DNA of 64,000 nt from Eledone cirrhosa (taxonomy: Eukaryota; Mollusca; Cephalopoda; Octopoda; Eledonidae), in assembly GCA_964016885.1 (NCBI GenBank), contig OZ024744.1:113844215-113908214 (forward strand), read 5' to 3'. Below the pieces are notes generated by a model that ran no database searches, was not told the DNA's origin, and saw only the letters and a list, made by a program, of their open reading frames with translations. Positions 37,178 to 49,308 of this stretch are shown piece by piece. The position numbers were made by a program, and so were the translations under genes. Positions within the stretch are counted from its first letter, which is position 1. Every line of letters begins with the position of its first letter.

Positions 37178-38060
37178 CTGCAATTATACAAAATAAAACC
37201 ATATAAAAATTATGCAACACAAAAATAAAAATCTTAATTAAAACTTAAAAATAAGATTACTTTTTTAAAATGTCTAAATTCTTTCTTATTTTGGTAGTAT
37301 TGAAATGGTTCCTGGCTTGCAGTTGGAAAAGGTTTGATTGGAATTGCTGGATACATTGTTTAAAAGATCTTGTTTCTGTAGAGCAAAGGTTATTTACTTC
37401 TGAACAACCTACAGAGCGAGAGATAGAGAAGTGGGGGGGGGGGTGAGAGGAGGAGTGGGAGGTTGTGAGAGGAAGAGAAAGGAGTGATGTGGGAAGGGGT
37501 GAGGGAGAGAGAAACGAGTAATGGAAGAGAGAGAAAGGAGTAGTGGAAGAGATAAAAGGAGAGAGAGAGAGGTAAAAGAGGGAGAACAAGTAAAATTGGC
37601 AATAAAATAGAAAATGGAAACCTGGCCAGGAATTGAGTTCTCAAGAGATTTACTCCTGGAGAAAAGAGAAAAGAGAACATCAACTGCTCCATTTTATAAT
37701 ATTTTAAAAGTAGCTGCCAACTTATCTACTAACATATATTTACTTGCCATAGTTACTTAATTGCTTTAAACACCTTTTTGTAACATTAACAGAACCATCC
37801 AAATAACATAAGCCAGCTATCACACTGAAGAAGTGCAGAGGTGCATGAGTGAAGAGGTTCAGAAGTGCAGATTGCACATGTAAAGAACTTAGCTGCTTAC
37901 ACATCTAATTTGTCAAAATTACTAAATTATTATAAGATGTTTTTTAACGAGAGAGAGAGACTGATAAACAGGGAGAGAGGATGCTAAGCTGTTGTGATGG
38001 AAAAAAGAATGAAAAATTAATAGCATTTCATTATTAATAATCAATAATGCACTAGGTCCA
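37178..38060. other. Probable OSBP intron, with a GA-rich tract
   Basis: No coding sequence is recognisable. A purine-rich tract runs from about 37415 to 37590 on the plus strand, including a run of G at 37434-37442. A smaller GAGA run lies at 37950. Open frames there are pyrimidine-biased Ser/Leu/Pro artefacts on the minus strand. Confidence 0.55.
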
Positions 38061-38064
38061 TCAA

Positions 38065-38885
38065 GGATGCCTTCTCTCCTCTCTTCTGTATATATTCACT
38101 CTCAAGTCATCACTGTGGAAGCTGGAGCTGTTGCAGTGTATCCTACTTGAACCAGGACATGGAAGGGTTGTGTTGGCATATGCAGATGACGTCACCATGA
38201 TAGTGTCAAACACTTTGGAAATCGAAGTGGTTGGCAACTTCTGAGAGCAATATGAAAGGTTGACAGGAGCAAAAATCAACCTGGATAAGTTGGTGGGTTT
38301 GCAGCTCAGTACCTGGCTAGGCAAATCCATGCCGTTCAACAGCATCATGAGATGCTGGACAGACGGACCTGTGAAGTTATTTGGGGTTAGGTTAGGACCA
38401 GACTCTAGGGTGGACAAGAACTGGATTGAGGTAATGAGCAGGATGGTCACTTTCACACAGAAATGGATCAAGAGGAAGCTGTCTCTGAAAGGTCAGGCTG
38501 ATGAATATTGCATCCAACATCTATTACCACCTGACTGTTGTGCCTTGCTCCAGTCAACACCTCACTAGATTGGGGATGTCTGCTTTTTCATTTTTTGTGA
38601 AAAGGACAGGTTCCACTGGCCAGGCGGTCCATCTACTGCCAGCGCCCTCTATTTGGAGGGGTGAGCTTGCCATGGCTGATGATGCGCAAACATACACTGA
38701 GGCTACGGCAGATATTCCTAAATGATGAACAGGTGTGGCTGCTGTTTGTGAGGCACATCTTTCTGCAGCTTGTCTCTTTGACAGAACTGCAGTCAAGCAA
38801 AGATCAAGACTAGGCACCTATTATCTGGAATGTTGCCAGGTGCTCACAGCCCTCTACCAGTTAGGCAACTCAGTCTATGGAAATT
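38065..38885 (+). pseudogene. Tx1/L1-like LINE reverse transcriptase fragment
   Basis: The frame reads LEPGHGRVVLAYADDVTMIV (YADD at 38179-38190), SNTLEIEVVGNF, stop, EQYERLTGAKINLDKLVGLQ, LSTWLGKSMPFNS, GPVKLFGVRLGPDSRVDKNW and KLSLKGQADEYCIQHLLPPD. The 'YADD ... YERLTGAKINLDKS-GL ... VKLFGV-FGP' order is the RT palm-to-thumb segment of L1/Tx1-type LINEs, different from family A. Downstream sequence to about 38885 keeps traces of the following region (RSGKDRFHWPGGPS-, RLGTYYLECCQVLTALYQLG) with frameshifts. Both ends are missing. Confidence 0.7.
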
Positions 38886-39005
38886 CCACAAAATGAAAAA
38901 AAGTTTTCTTTAGCAAGAGATAATTAAAGTGATTTGAGCTAATTTTAGGGAGCTCCTTTTGAATATGAAGACAGTTTTATTCTATTATAGCTAGATTTTG
39001 ATATA

Positions 39006-39343
39006 CAAAGGCACATAGCTTAGTGGTTAGAGCATTGGCCTTGCAATCGAAGAGTTGTGAGTTCAATTCTTAGACCGGGTGATGTGTTGTTTCCTTGAGC
39101 AAGACACTTTATGTCACATTGCTCCAGTTTACTCAGCTGTAGAAATGAGATGATAGGGACTGGGGTCCATATCATTCCACTGCAAAGTGGTCATGGAGGT
39201 GCCACGGCAAAAAAGCACCCAGCACACACTGTAAATGAGGTTGGTGTTAGGAAGGGCATCCAGCTGTAGAAATCAAGCCAGAATCAGTTCCCGTCCCACC
39301 CTTGCAAGCAGGGAAAAGTGGACGTAAAATGATGATGATGATG
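39006..39343 (+). mobile_element. tRNA-derived SINE, full length, LINE-type tail
   Basis: Nearly identical to the copy at 31206: 'tagcttagtggttagagcat', 'gagttgtgagttcaattctt', 'ttgagcaagacactttatgt', 'gctccagtttactcagctgt', then the LINE-type tail and 'gtaaaatgatgatgatgatg'. The close match to the 31.2 and 30.1 kb copies suggests a comparatively recent expansion. Confidence 0.9.
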
Positions 39344-39559
39344 ATAAAATACCCCCTATATACCAGCTTTACAGAAATGTATTGTAGCATTCAGTATGTC
39401 AAGAGTTTCTTATTTGTCTTTTAAGAATGTCTTTGATTGTTCTTTTTATGACAAGGTTTAATGAGTGAGCTTTAAAAGTAGATATAATGTATATTAGGTC
39501 ATGCCTATTGTTAGAAACTTTGATTTAGTTGCAAGTTTCAGGTGTTATTGTGACTTGTA

Positions 39560-40450
39560 TCAAATTGGTAATTGTTCTGTTCACTGTGGACTGCTGTTGT
39601 TTTATTTCTCTGTTTCAATTTGTTTGAATTTGCATGGCTTCAAGACATATATGTCGCTATGACCCATATCACTTTTGCTACATCTTTGGGGAATATGCAT
39701 TCAAGGACTGAAGGAGAAACATCACAACACTCATATGAGCAATATACAAGGTTTATTTCAAAATTAAACTTTTGCCCTACATATTGTATGCAAAGGGTGC
39801 AGTGATCAACTTTCCTTATGTCCAGTGACAAGCTGAAGCCAATGCCATTTACCACTCCAAGGGTATGGCAAGAACAAAGCAACCATGCTACTGATTACTA
39901 CTTGTAGATTACTAATGTTCAGAGGTTCAGTAAGTATACCAAGTATCTTAACTTGCCAGCTGCAATAAGACCGCAGCCATATGATGATGAACTTCCTCCT
40001 GTGCCAAGCAATCAACCGTTGAGTGAGTCATATGATAATTCCAATGACAAAAATGGATGTGAAGATGAAATGGGTGACAAAGATTTTGAAATTCCTCATT
40101 CATGCTCTAAAGTAAGTCAAGAACAACTGGATCATTTTGTTTGAAAGTTGGGACTTTCTAAGAATGATGCTTACCTAGCTAGAACAATACTCGGAGAATT
40201 AAGTGTTTTAGCCGAAGGAACCAAAACAACAGCAGACAGGCATAGAGAGGAGAAATTTGTTGAATTTTTCGAAATATGATGAACTAGGTTTGGTTTATTG
40301 CAACATTATTGGTTTGATAATGGCACTAGGAATTTCTTCTGATGTCAAGACAGATTGGTGGTTATTCAGAGTTTCTAGCTTAAAGACAGTTCTTTTGTAT
40401 GTTGGGAATGAGTACCCAGGGATTCCAGTGGGTTATTTAAGGAAGGCAAG
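39560..40450 (+). pseudogene. Decayed copy of a multicopy invertebrate ORF family (function unknown)
   Basis: Joined over several stops the reading is KLKPMPFTTPRVWQEQSNHA, KYLNLPAAIRPQPYDDELPP, VPSNQPLSESYD, SKVSQEQLDHFV, stop, KLGLSKNDAYLARTILGELS, then FEI-DELGLVYCNNIIGLIM, VKTDWWLFRVSSLKTVLLYV and GNEYPGIPVGY. Uncharacterised proteins with the order 'P-AIRP', 'DL-L-K--AELL-S-L', 'L--CNDV-GLM', 'WRLFIDSSK-SLKAVLLHNGN--PSIP-' are present in many copies in insects, cnidarians and molluscs; I recognise the pattern from memory and cannot verify it here. No catalytic motif is evident. Stops near 39803, 39907, 40144 and 40277 mean this copy is dead. The 3' end is overrun by a reverse SINE. Confidence 0.6.
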
Positions 40451-40454
40451 AGCC

Positions 40455-40770
40455 ATAGGACACTACCAAGAAAGTTCCCCTCCGAAGCACATGACTGGGT
40501 AAGATGTGTTTGTGGAAAACCAGCAGTCCCCCATACAAATCAGTCACTTTTCTTCACGCCACCAATGTTGTCCAAGGGAAAGGTAACAGCCAATACAGTT
40601 TGAAACCAGTGACATCCCAACTCATTTCTACAGCTGAGTGAACTGAAACAATGTGAAATAAAGTGTCTTGCTCAAGGATACAATGCATCACCTGGTCCGA
40701 GAATGAAACTCACAACCTAAAAATTGGGAGCCTGATGCTCTAACTGCTAAGCCATGTGCCTTGACACATT
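40455..40770 (-). mobile_element. tRNA-derived SINE, same variant as at 36.3 kb
   Basis: On the minus strand: head 'cttagcagttagagcatcag', 'ggttgtgagtttcattctcg', 'ccttgagcaagacactttat', 'cagttcactcagctgtagaa', then the non-LINE 3' half 'ggttttccacaaacacatct' and 'tgtgcttcggaggggaactt'. It shares the whole layout with 36283-36634 and is somewhat less degraded in the 3' half. Confidence 0.8.
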
Positions 40771-40840
40771 TACAGTCCTTTATACACACCACACAGTCCT
40801 ATATATATATACACACTAACTATATACACCAATTACACAT

Positions 40841-40844
<4 letters not shown>

Positions 40845-40890
<46 letters not shown>
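40845..40890. repeat. (CT)n(TA)n compound microsatellite
   Basis: A CT run followed by a TA run. It abuts the truncated 5' end of the next LINE copy. Confidence 0.95.
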
Positions 40891-41946
40891 TTGAACTCCA
40901 TTCTCTGCCCCAAATGCAAACAATGGGTACACAAGAGATGTAGCGGGATCTCAGGAAGCTTAATTAAGAATGTAGGCTTCACATGCAGCAGCTGTGCTGG
41001 GACAGGAAGCAGCAAACAGCCACAAGAAACAAGTACCACCAATCTCTGGGAGGGCTCTGTAGAGACAGTAGATAGCTTCTGCTACCTAGGTGACCGAATT
41101 AGCAGCGGAGGTGGGTGTTCAGAAAGTACAATAACTAGGGTAAGAACGGGATGGAAGAAGTTTAGGGAACTACTGCCACTGCTAGCTGCAAAAGGCTTCT
41201 CCCTCAAAATGAAAGGCAGACTGTATGATGCGTGTATACGAACAGCAATGTTACATGGTAGTGAGACCTAGGCGCTGAAGGTGGAAGACTTATGTAGATT
41301 AGAGAGAAACAAAGCCTATATGCTCCGATGAATGTGTAATAGTAATATACGCGACCGACAAAGCATAAATGAATTGAGAGGGAGACTGAGCATAAGAGGA
41401 ATCAAATGCTGTGTGCAGGAGAGGCGGTTGCGTTGGTATGGACATATGATGCGTAAGAAGGATGACAGCTGCATAAAAAGGTGCAGAGCACTAGAAGTCG
41501 AAGGAAACCACGGAGTGGGGAGACCCAAGATGACCTGGGATGAGGTGATAAAAGCCGACCTTACCCAATTACACCTCTCAAAGGCGATGACACACGACCG
41601 TGACCTCTGGCGTCACACAGTAATACAGAGTACCCGACCTCCCATGGGTACAAGCTGAAGCATATAGACAATATGCCCCCACACCCCACTGCAAGGTGGT
41701 CGTGGAGGTGCCACGGCAAAAAAGTACCCAGCCCACACTGTAAAGTGGACGTGTAGGCGCCACAAAAAGCACCCAGCACTCACTGTAAATGAGGTTGGTG
41801 TTAGGAAGGGCATCCAGCTGTAGAAATCAAGCCAAATCAGTTCCTGTATGAGCAAGGCATGGTCAGCCGACCAGACACTGCCCACAACAGGACAACCCGT
41901 CTAACCCATGCTAGCGTGGAAGAACGGACGTAAAACGGTGATGATA
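40888..41946 (+). pseudogene. Family A LINE, finger, C-terminal domain and 3' end
   Basis: A 5'-truncated copy starting inside the PHD-like finger: NSILCPKCKQWVHKRCSGIS and GFTCSSCAGTGSSKQPQETS give the full second half of the Cys/His pattern. Then EGSVETVDSFCYLGDRISSG, TGWKKFRELLPLLAAKGFSL, KMKGRLYDACIRTAMLHGSE, a TAG stop in place of the expected Trp (41270), LRWYGHMMRKKDDSCIKRCR, VGRPKMTWDEVIKADLTQLH and a stop near 41657. The 3' region ends at 'aaaacggtgatgat', followed by (TA)n. This is the cleanest C-terminal domain in the window, with only a few inactivating changes, so it is probably among the younger copies. Confidence 0.9.
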
Positions 41947-41975
41947 TATATATATTTTAAAATAACAGATTAAAG

Positions 41976-42018
<43 letters not shown>
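41946..42018. repeat. (TA)n tracts after LINE tail
   Basis: Two TA runs separated by a short AT-rich piece ('ttttaaaataacagattaaa'). Confidence 0.95.
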
Positions 42019-42019
<1 letters not shown>

Positions 42020-42117
42020 TAACACTACACATGTTCATCAAAAGTTGGATTGTTGTCCATGCTAAAACAAAAAAAACATGTAACATTATCTTTAAGCAGG
42101 ATATAATTACAACAGGA

Positions 42118-42178
42118 TATCACATATCACTCCTCCCACTCCCCTCACTCCTCCCACTCCCCTCACTCCTTCCACTCT
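42118..42178. repeat. Short CT-rich tandem repeat
   Basis: The phrase 'cactcctcccactcccct' is repeated about three times with a 22-bp spacing. It reads as a Gly/Val repeat in a minus-strand frame, which I do not consider a gene. Confidence 0.8.
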
Positions 42179-42274
42179 AGTGTGATGTGTGTATACAGTG
42201 TATGATGTCTGTGTATACAATGAATGATGTGTGTATGTGTATGTGCATAAATGCATTGAGTTTGTGTATAATGT

Positions 42275-42392
42275 ATGAAGGTGCACGGCTTTGTGGTTAG
42301 GGTATTCAGCTCCCAATCGTAAGATCATGAGTTCGATTCCCAGTGGCACATTGTGTCCTTGAACAAGACACTTTATTTCACGTTGCTCCAAA
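42275..42392 (+). mobile_element. SINE tRNA-like head, first of two in tandem
   Basis: The head contains 'cggctttgtggttagggtat', the B-box-like 'catgagttcgattcccagtg' and the body 'cttgaacaagacactttatt'. It stops at 'cacgttgctcc' before the expected remainder of the body. Confidence 0.8.
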
Positions 42393-42397
42393 AAAGT

Positions 42398-42640
42398 TGG
42401 AGGCACGTGGCTTAGTGGTTAGAGAGTTGAATTCACAATCGTGAGGTTGCGAGTTCAGTTCTCAGACCAGCCAGATGATGTGTTATGTCCTTGAGCAAGG
42501 CACTTTATTTCACGTTGCTCCTTCTACCTGGAGTGACTGGTAGATAGAGACATTGTTTCCTTTGTCCAATTTGTCGAGGTTCACCCCACTCAGCAAGTGA
42601 GGTCTGGGATCTTGTTGATTGATCAGAGAGAGCGATAATG
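42398..42640 (+). mobile_element. SINE tRNA-like head with a third type of 3' part
   Basis: A second head starts 6 bp after the first: 'ggcacgtggcttagtggtta', 'gaggttgcgagttcagttct', 'cttgagcaaggcactttatt', 'cacgttgctcc'. It then continues into 'ttctacctggagtgactggt', 'gaggttcaccccactcagca' and 'tgttgattgatcagagagag', a 3' part not seen in the other SINEs here. It ends directly at the first unit of the 40-bp minisatellite. Confidence 0.75.
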
Positions 42641-45600
42641 AATGGTGTGTGTGTATATAATGTATGATGTACATATAATGAATGGTGCATGTGTATATAA
42701 TGTATGATGTACATATAATGAATGGTGTGTGTATATAATGTATGATGTACATATAATGAATGGTGCATGTGTGTATAATGTATGATGTACATATAATGAA
42801 TGGTGTGTGTATATAATGTATGATGTACATATAATGAATGGTGTGTGTGTATATAATGTATGATGTACATATAATGAATGGTGCATGTGTGTATATAATG
42901 TATGATGTACATATAATGAATGGTGTGTGTATATAATGTATGATGTACATATAATGAAAGGTGTGTGTATATAATGTATGATGTACATATAATGAATGGT
43001 GTGTGTATATAATGTATGATGTACATATAATGAATGGTGTGTGTATATAATGTATGATGTACATATAATGAATGGTGTGTGTGTATATAATGTATGATGT
43101 ACATATAATGAATGGTGCATGTGTGTATATAATGTATGATGTACATATAATGAATGGTGTGTGTATATAATGTATGATGTACATATAATGAAAGGTGTGT
43201 GTATATAATGTATGATGTACATATAATGAATGGTGTGTGTATATAATGTATGATGTACATATAATGAATGGTGTGTGTATATAATGTATGATGTACATAT
43301 AATGAAAGGTGTGTGTATATAATGTATGATGTACATATAATGAATGGTGCGTGTGTATATAATGTATGATGCACATATAATGAATGGTGTGTGTGTATAT
43401 AATGTATGATGTACATATAATGAATGGTGTGTGTATATAATGTATGATGTACATATAATGAAAGGTGCATGTGTGTATAATGTATGATGTACATATAATG
43501 AAAGGTGCGTGTGTGTGTATATAATGTATGATGTACATATAATGAATGGTGTGTGTGTATATAATGTATGATGTACATATAATGAATGGTGTGTGTATAT
43601 AATGTATGATGTACATATAATGAAAGGTGCATGTGTGTATAATGTATGATGTACATATAATGAAAGGTGCGTGTGTGTGTATATAATGTATGATGTACAT
43701 ATAATGAATGGTGTGTGTGTATATAATGTATGATGTACATATAATGAATGGTGTGTGTGTCTATAATGTATGATGTACATATAATGAATGGTGCGTGTGT
43801 GTATAATGTATGATGTACATATAATGAATGGTGCGTGTGTATATAATGTATGATGTACATATAATGAATGGTGCGTGTGTGTATAATGTATGATGTACAT
43901 ATAATGAATGGTGCATGTGTATATAGTGTATGATGTACATATAATGAATGGTGTGTGTATATAATGTATGATGTACATATAATGAATGGTGCATGTGTGT
44001 ATAATGTATGATGTACATATAATGAATGGTGCGTGTGTGTATAATGTATGATGTACATATAATGAAAGGTGCGTGTGTGTGTATATAATGTATGATGTAC
44101 ATATAATGAATGGTGCGTGTGTGTATAATGTATGATGTACATATAATGAATGGTGCGTGTGTATATAGTGTATGATGTACATATAATGAATGGTGTGTGT
44201 ATATAATGTATGATGTACATATAATGAATGGTGCATGTGTGTATAATGTATGATGTACATATAATGAATGGTGTGTGTGTATATAATGTATGATGTACAT
44301 ATAATGAATGGTGCGTGTGTGTATAATGTATGATGTACATATAATGAATGGTGCGTGTGTGTATAATGTATGATGTACATATAATGAATGGTGTGTGTAT
44401 ATAATGTATGATGTACATATAATGAATGGTGCATGTGTGTATAATGTATGATGTACATATAATGAATGGTGTGTGTGTATATAATGTATGATGTACATAT
44501 AATGAATGGTGTGTGTGTATATAATGTATGATGTACATATAATGAATGGTGCGTGTGTATATAATGTATGATGCACATATAATGAATGGTGCGTGTGTGT
44601 ATAATGTATGATGTACATATAATGAATGGTGTGTGTATATAATGTATGATGTACATATAATGAATGGTGCATGTGTGTATAATGTATGATGTACATATAA
44701 TGAATGGTGTGTGTGTATATAATGTATGATGTACATATAATGAATGGTGCGTGTGTGTATAATGTATGATGTACATATAATGAATGGTGCATGTGTGTAT
44801 AATGTATGATGTACATATAATGAATGGTGCATGTGTGTATAATGTATGATATACATATAATGAATGGTGCGTGTGTGTATAATGTATGATGTACATATAA
44901 TGAATGGTGCGTGTGTGTATATAATGTATGATGTACATATAATGAATGGTGCGTGTGTGTATAATGTATGATGTACATATAATGAAAGGTGCGTGTGTGT
45001 ATAATGTATGATATACATATAATGAATGGTGCGTGTGTGTATAATGTATGATGTACATATAATGAATGGTGCGTGTGTGTATATAATGTATGATGTACAT
45101 ATAATGAATGGTGCGTGTGTGTATAATGTATGATGTACATATAATGAATGGTGCGTGTGTGTATATAATGTATGATGTACATATAATGAATGGTGCGTGT
45201 GTGTATAATGTATGATGTACATATAATGAATGGTGCGTGTATATAATGTATGATGTACATATAATGAATGGTGCGTGTGTGTATAATGTATGATGTACAT
45301 ATAATGAATGGTGCGTGTGTATATAATGTATGATGTACATATAATGAATGGTGCATGTGTATATAGTGTATGATGTACATATAATGAATGGTGCGTGTGT
45401 ATATAATGTATGATGTACATATAATGAATGGTGCATGTGTGTATAATGTATGATGTACATATAATGAATGGTGCATGTGTGTATAATGTATGATATACAT
45501 ATAATGAATGGTGCGTGTGTGTATAATGTATGATGTACATATAATGAATGGTGCGTGTGTGTATATAATGTATGATGTACATATAATGAATGGTGCGTGT

Positions 45601-48600
45601 GTGTATAATGTATGATGTACATATAATGAATGGTGCGTGTGTGTATATAATGTATGATGTACATATAATGAATGGTGCGTGTGTGTATAATGTATGATGT
45701 ACATATAATGAATGGTGCGTGTGTATATAATGTATGATGTACATATAATGAATGGTGCATGTGTATATAGTGTATGATGTACATATAATGAAAGGTGCGT
45801 GTGTGTGTATATAATGTATGATGTACATATAATGAATGGTGCGTGTGTATATAATGTATGATGTACATATAATGAATGGTGCATGTGTGTATAATGTATG
45901 ATGTACATATAATGAATGGTGCATGTGTATATAGTGTATGATGTACATATAATGAATGGTGCATGTGTATATAATGTATGATGTACATATAATGAATGGT
46001 GCATGTGTGTATAATGTATGATGTACATATAATGAATGGTGCATGTGTATATAGTGTATGATGTACATATAATGAATGGTGCGTGTGTATATAGTGTATG
46101 ATGTACATATAATGAATGGTGCGTGTGTGTATATAATGTATGATGTACATATAATGAATGGTGCATGTGTATATAGTGTATGATGTACATATAATGAATG
46201 GTGCGTGTGTGTATATAATGTATGATGTACATATAATGAATGGTGCATGTGTGTATAATGTATGATGTACATATAATGAATGGTGCGTGTGTCTATAATG
46301 TATGATGTACATATAATGAATGGTGTGTGTGTATATAGTGTATGATGTACATATAATGAATGGTGCGTGTGTGTGTGTATAATGTATGATGTACATATAA
46401 TGAATGGTGCGTGTGTATATAATGTATGATGTACATATAATGAATGGTGCGTGTGTGTGTGTATAATGTATGATGTACATATAATGAATGGTGCGTGTGT
46501 GTATAATGTATGATGTACATATAATGAATGGTGCGTGTGTGTATAATGTATGATGTACATATAATGAATGGTGCGTGTGTGTATAATGTATGATGTACAT
46601 ATAATGAATGGTGTGTGTGTATATAATGTATGATGTACATATAATGAATGGTGCGTGTGTGTATAATGTATGATGTACATATAATGAATGGTGCGTGTGT
46701 GTATAATGTATGATGTACATATAATGAATGGTGCGTGTGTGTATAATGTATGATGTACATATAATGAAAGGTGCGTGTGTGTGTATATAATGTATGATGT
46801 ACATATAATGAATGGTGCGTGTGTGTATAATGTATGATGTACATATAATGAAAGGTGCGTGTGTGTGTATATAATGTATGATGTACATATAATGAATGGT
46901 GCGTGTGTGTATAATGTATGATGTACATATAATGAATGGTGTGTGTGTATATAATGTATGATGTACATATAATGAATGGTGCGTGTATATAATGTATGAT
47001 GTACATATAATGAATGGTGCGTGTGTGTATAATGTATGATGTACATATAATGAATGGTGCGTGTGTGTATAATGTATGATGTACATATAATGAAAGGTGC
47101 GTGTGTGTGTATATAATGTATGATGTACATATAATGAATGGTGCGTGTGTGTATAATGTATGATGTACATATAATGAAAGGTGCGTGTGTGTGTATATAA
47201 TGTATGATGTACATATAATGAATGGTGCGTGTGTGTATAATGTATGATGTACATATAATGAATGGTGTGTGTGTATATAATGTATGATGTACATATAATG
47301 AATGGTGCGTGTATATAATGTATGATGTACATATAATGAATGGTGCGTGTGTGTATAATGTATGATGTACATATAATGAATGGTGCGTGTGTATATAATG
47401 TATGATGTACATATAATGAATGGTGCATGTGTATAATGTATGATGTACATATAATGAAAGGTGCGTGTGTGTGTGTATAATGTATGATGTACATATAATG
47501 AAAGGTGCATGTGTGTATAATGTATGATGTACATATAATGAATGGTGCATGTGTGTATAATGTATGATGTACATATAATGAATGGTGCGTGTGTGTATAA
47601 TGTATGATGTACATATAATGAATGGTGCGTGTGTGTATAATGTATGATGTACATATAATGAAAGGTGCGTGTGTGCGTATATAATGTATGATGTACATAT
47701 AATGAATGGTGCGTGTGTGTATAATGTATGATGTACATATAATGAAAGGTGCGTGTGTGTGTATATAATGTATGATGTACATATAATGAATGGTGCGTGT
47801 GTGTATAATGTATGATGTACATATAATGAATGGTGTGTGTGTATATAATGTATGATGTACATATAATGAATGGTGCGTGTATATAATGTATGATGTACAT
47901 ATAATGAATGGTGCGTGTGTGTATAATGTATGATGTACATATAATGAATGGTGCGTGTGTGTATAATGTATGATGTACATATAATGAAAGGTGCTTGTGT
48001 GTGTATATAATGTATGATGTACATATAATGAATGGTGCGTGTGTGTATAATGTATGATGTACATATAATGAAAGGTGCGTGTGTGTGTATATAATGTATG
48101 ATGTACATATAATGAATGGTGCGTGTATATAATGTATGATGTACATATAATGAATGGTGCGTGTGTGTATAATGTATGATGTACATATAATGAAAGGTGC
48201 TTGTGTGTGTATATAATGTATGATGTACATATAATGAATGGTGCGTGTGTGTATAATGTATGATGTACATATAATGAAAGGTGCGTGTGTGTGTATATAA
48301 TGTATGATGTACATATAATGAATGGTGCGTGTGTGTATAATGTATGATGTACATATAATGAATGGTGTGTGTGTATATAATGTATGATGTACATATAATG
48401 AATGGTGCGTGTATATAATGTATGATGTACATATAATGAATGGTGCGTGTGTGTATAATGTATGATGTACATATAATGAATGGTGCATGTGTATAATGTA
48501 TGATGTACATATAATGAAAGGTGCGTGTGTGTGTGTATAATGTATGATGTACATATAATGAAAGGTGCATGTGTGTATAATGTATGATGTACATATAATG

Positions 48601-48826
48601 AATGGTGCATGTGTGTATAATGTATGATGTACATATAATGAATGGTGCATGTGTGTATAATGTATGATATACATATAATGAATGGTGCGTGTGTGTATAA
48701 TGTATGATGTACATATAATGAATGGTGTGTGTGTATATAATGTATGATGTACATATAATGAATGGTGCGTGTGTGTATAATGTATGATGTACATATAATG
48801 AATGGTGCGTGTGTGTGTATATAATG
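42636..48826. repeat. ~40-bp minisatellite array, about 150 units
   Basis: The unit is gtataatgtatgatgtacat / ataatgaatggtgcgtgtgt, 40 bp, with length variants from about 36 to 44 bp caused by different numbers of GT and TA steps. Other variants are tggtgcgt/tggtgcat/tggtgtgt and gaatgg/gaaagg. On the minus strand the unit has almost no stop trinucleotide in any frame, so readings of more than 2000 codons (IHYMYIIHYTHTHHSLYVHH-like) exist in two frames, and the third is broken only by two 'tctataatg' variants (43761, 46290). All three frames being open shows that this follows from composition and not from selection on one protein. Larger blocks recur (for example near 46.85, 47.18, 47.75 and 48.28 kb). 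Confidence 0.95.
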
Positions 48827-49100
48827 CAATGCATGATATGTGTGTGTATAATAGATAGTGTGTGTATATAATGTATGATGAGTGTATATAATTTATGATG
48901 TGTGAGTATAATGAGTGATGTGTTTGTGTAATGTATGTGTATATAATGTGGAATGCGTGTATAATGTGATATGTATGTATAAAGCGAGATGCACGTATGT
49001 GTAATGTGTGTATAATCAGTGATGTATGTATGTGTGACATGTATGTATAAAGTATGATGTATATATGTGATTTGTGCTGAGTAAATAGTACAACAATAAC
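48827..49100. repeat. Degenerate TG/TA-rich fringe of the minisatellite
   Basis: Shorter, irregular units such as 'gtgtgtataatgtatgatg' with decreasing regularity up to a short (AAC/AAT)n run at 49090. It looks like the decayed edge of the array. Confidence 0.75.
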
Positions 49101-49107
49101 AATAATA

Positions 49108-49305
49108 ATAATAATTGTTTCTACGTTAGGCACAAGGCCAGCAATTATCCAGTGTATTACTGGTACTTTATTTTATCGACCCCGTAAGGATGAAAAGCAA
49201 AGTTAACCTCGGTGGGATTTGAACTCAGAATGGCAAGGGCCGTAACTCTATGTGTCAAAGCATGGCATCCGACCCTCTACCAATACTGCCAATCCACCGC
49301 CCTTA
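49108..49305 (-). mobile_element. OK-type tRNA-derived SINE, reverse
   Basis: On the minus strand it reads 'ggattggcagtattggtaga', 'catgctttgacacatagagt', the B-box-like 'ttctgagttcaaatcccacc', then 'ggggtcgataaaataaagta' and 'ccagtaatacactggataat', ending in a (TTA)n tail at 49108. 'gagttcaaat', 'gtcgataaa-taa-taccagt' and a triplet tail are the marks of a SINE family common in cephalopods, close to octopus OK. Relatives lie at 53668, 60505, 60795 and 61592. Confidence 0.88.
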
Positions 49306-49308
49306 ATA

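Noticed and set aside
36943..37191. Taking the whole 82-codon minus-strand ORF as the OSBP coding unit
   Set aside because: The first five codons before the AG acceptor and the last ten after the GT donor do not match OSBP and lie in intron sequence; only 36972-37177 is exon.
42505..48834. 2109- and 2068-codon minus-strand ORFs
   Set aside because: They read a tandem minisatellite whose unit lacks stop trinucleotides in every minus-strand frame. Three overlapping frames being open argues against a protein gene, and one ORF simply runs out into SINE sequence.
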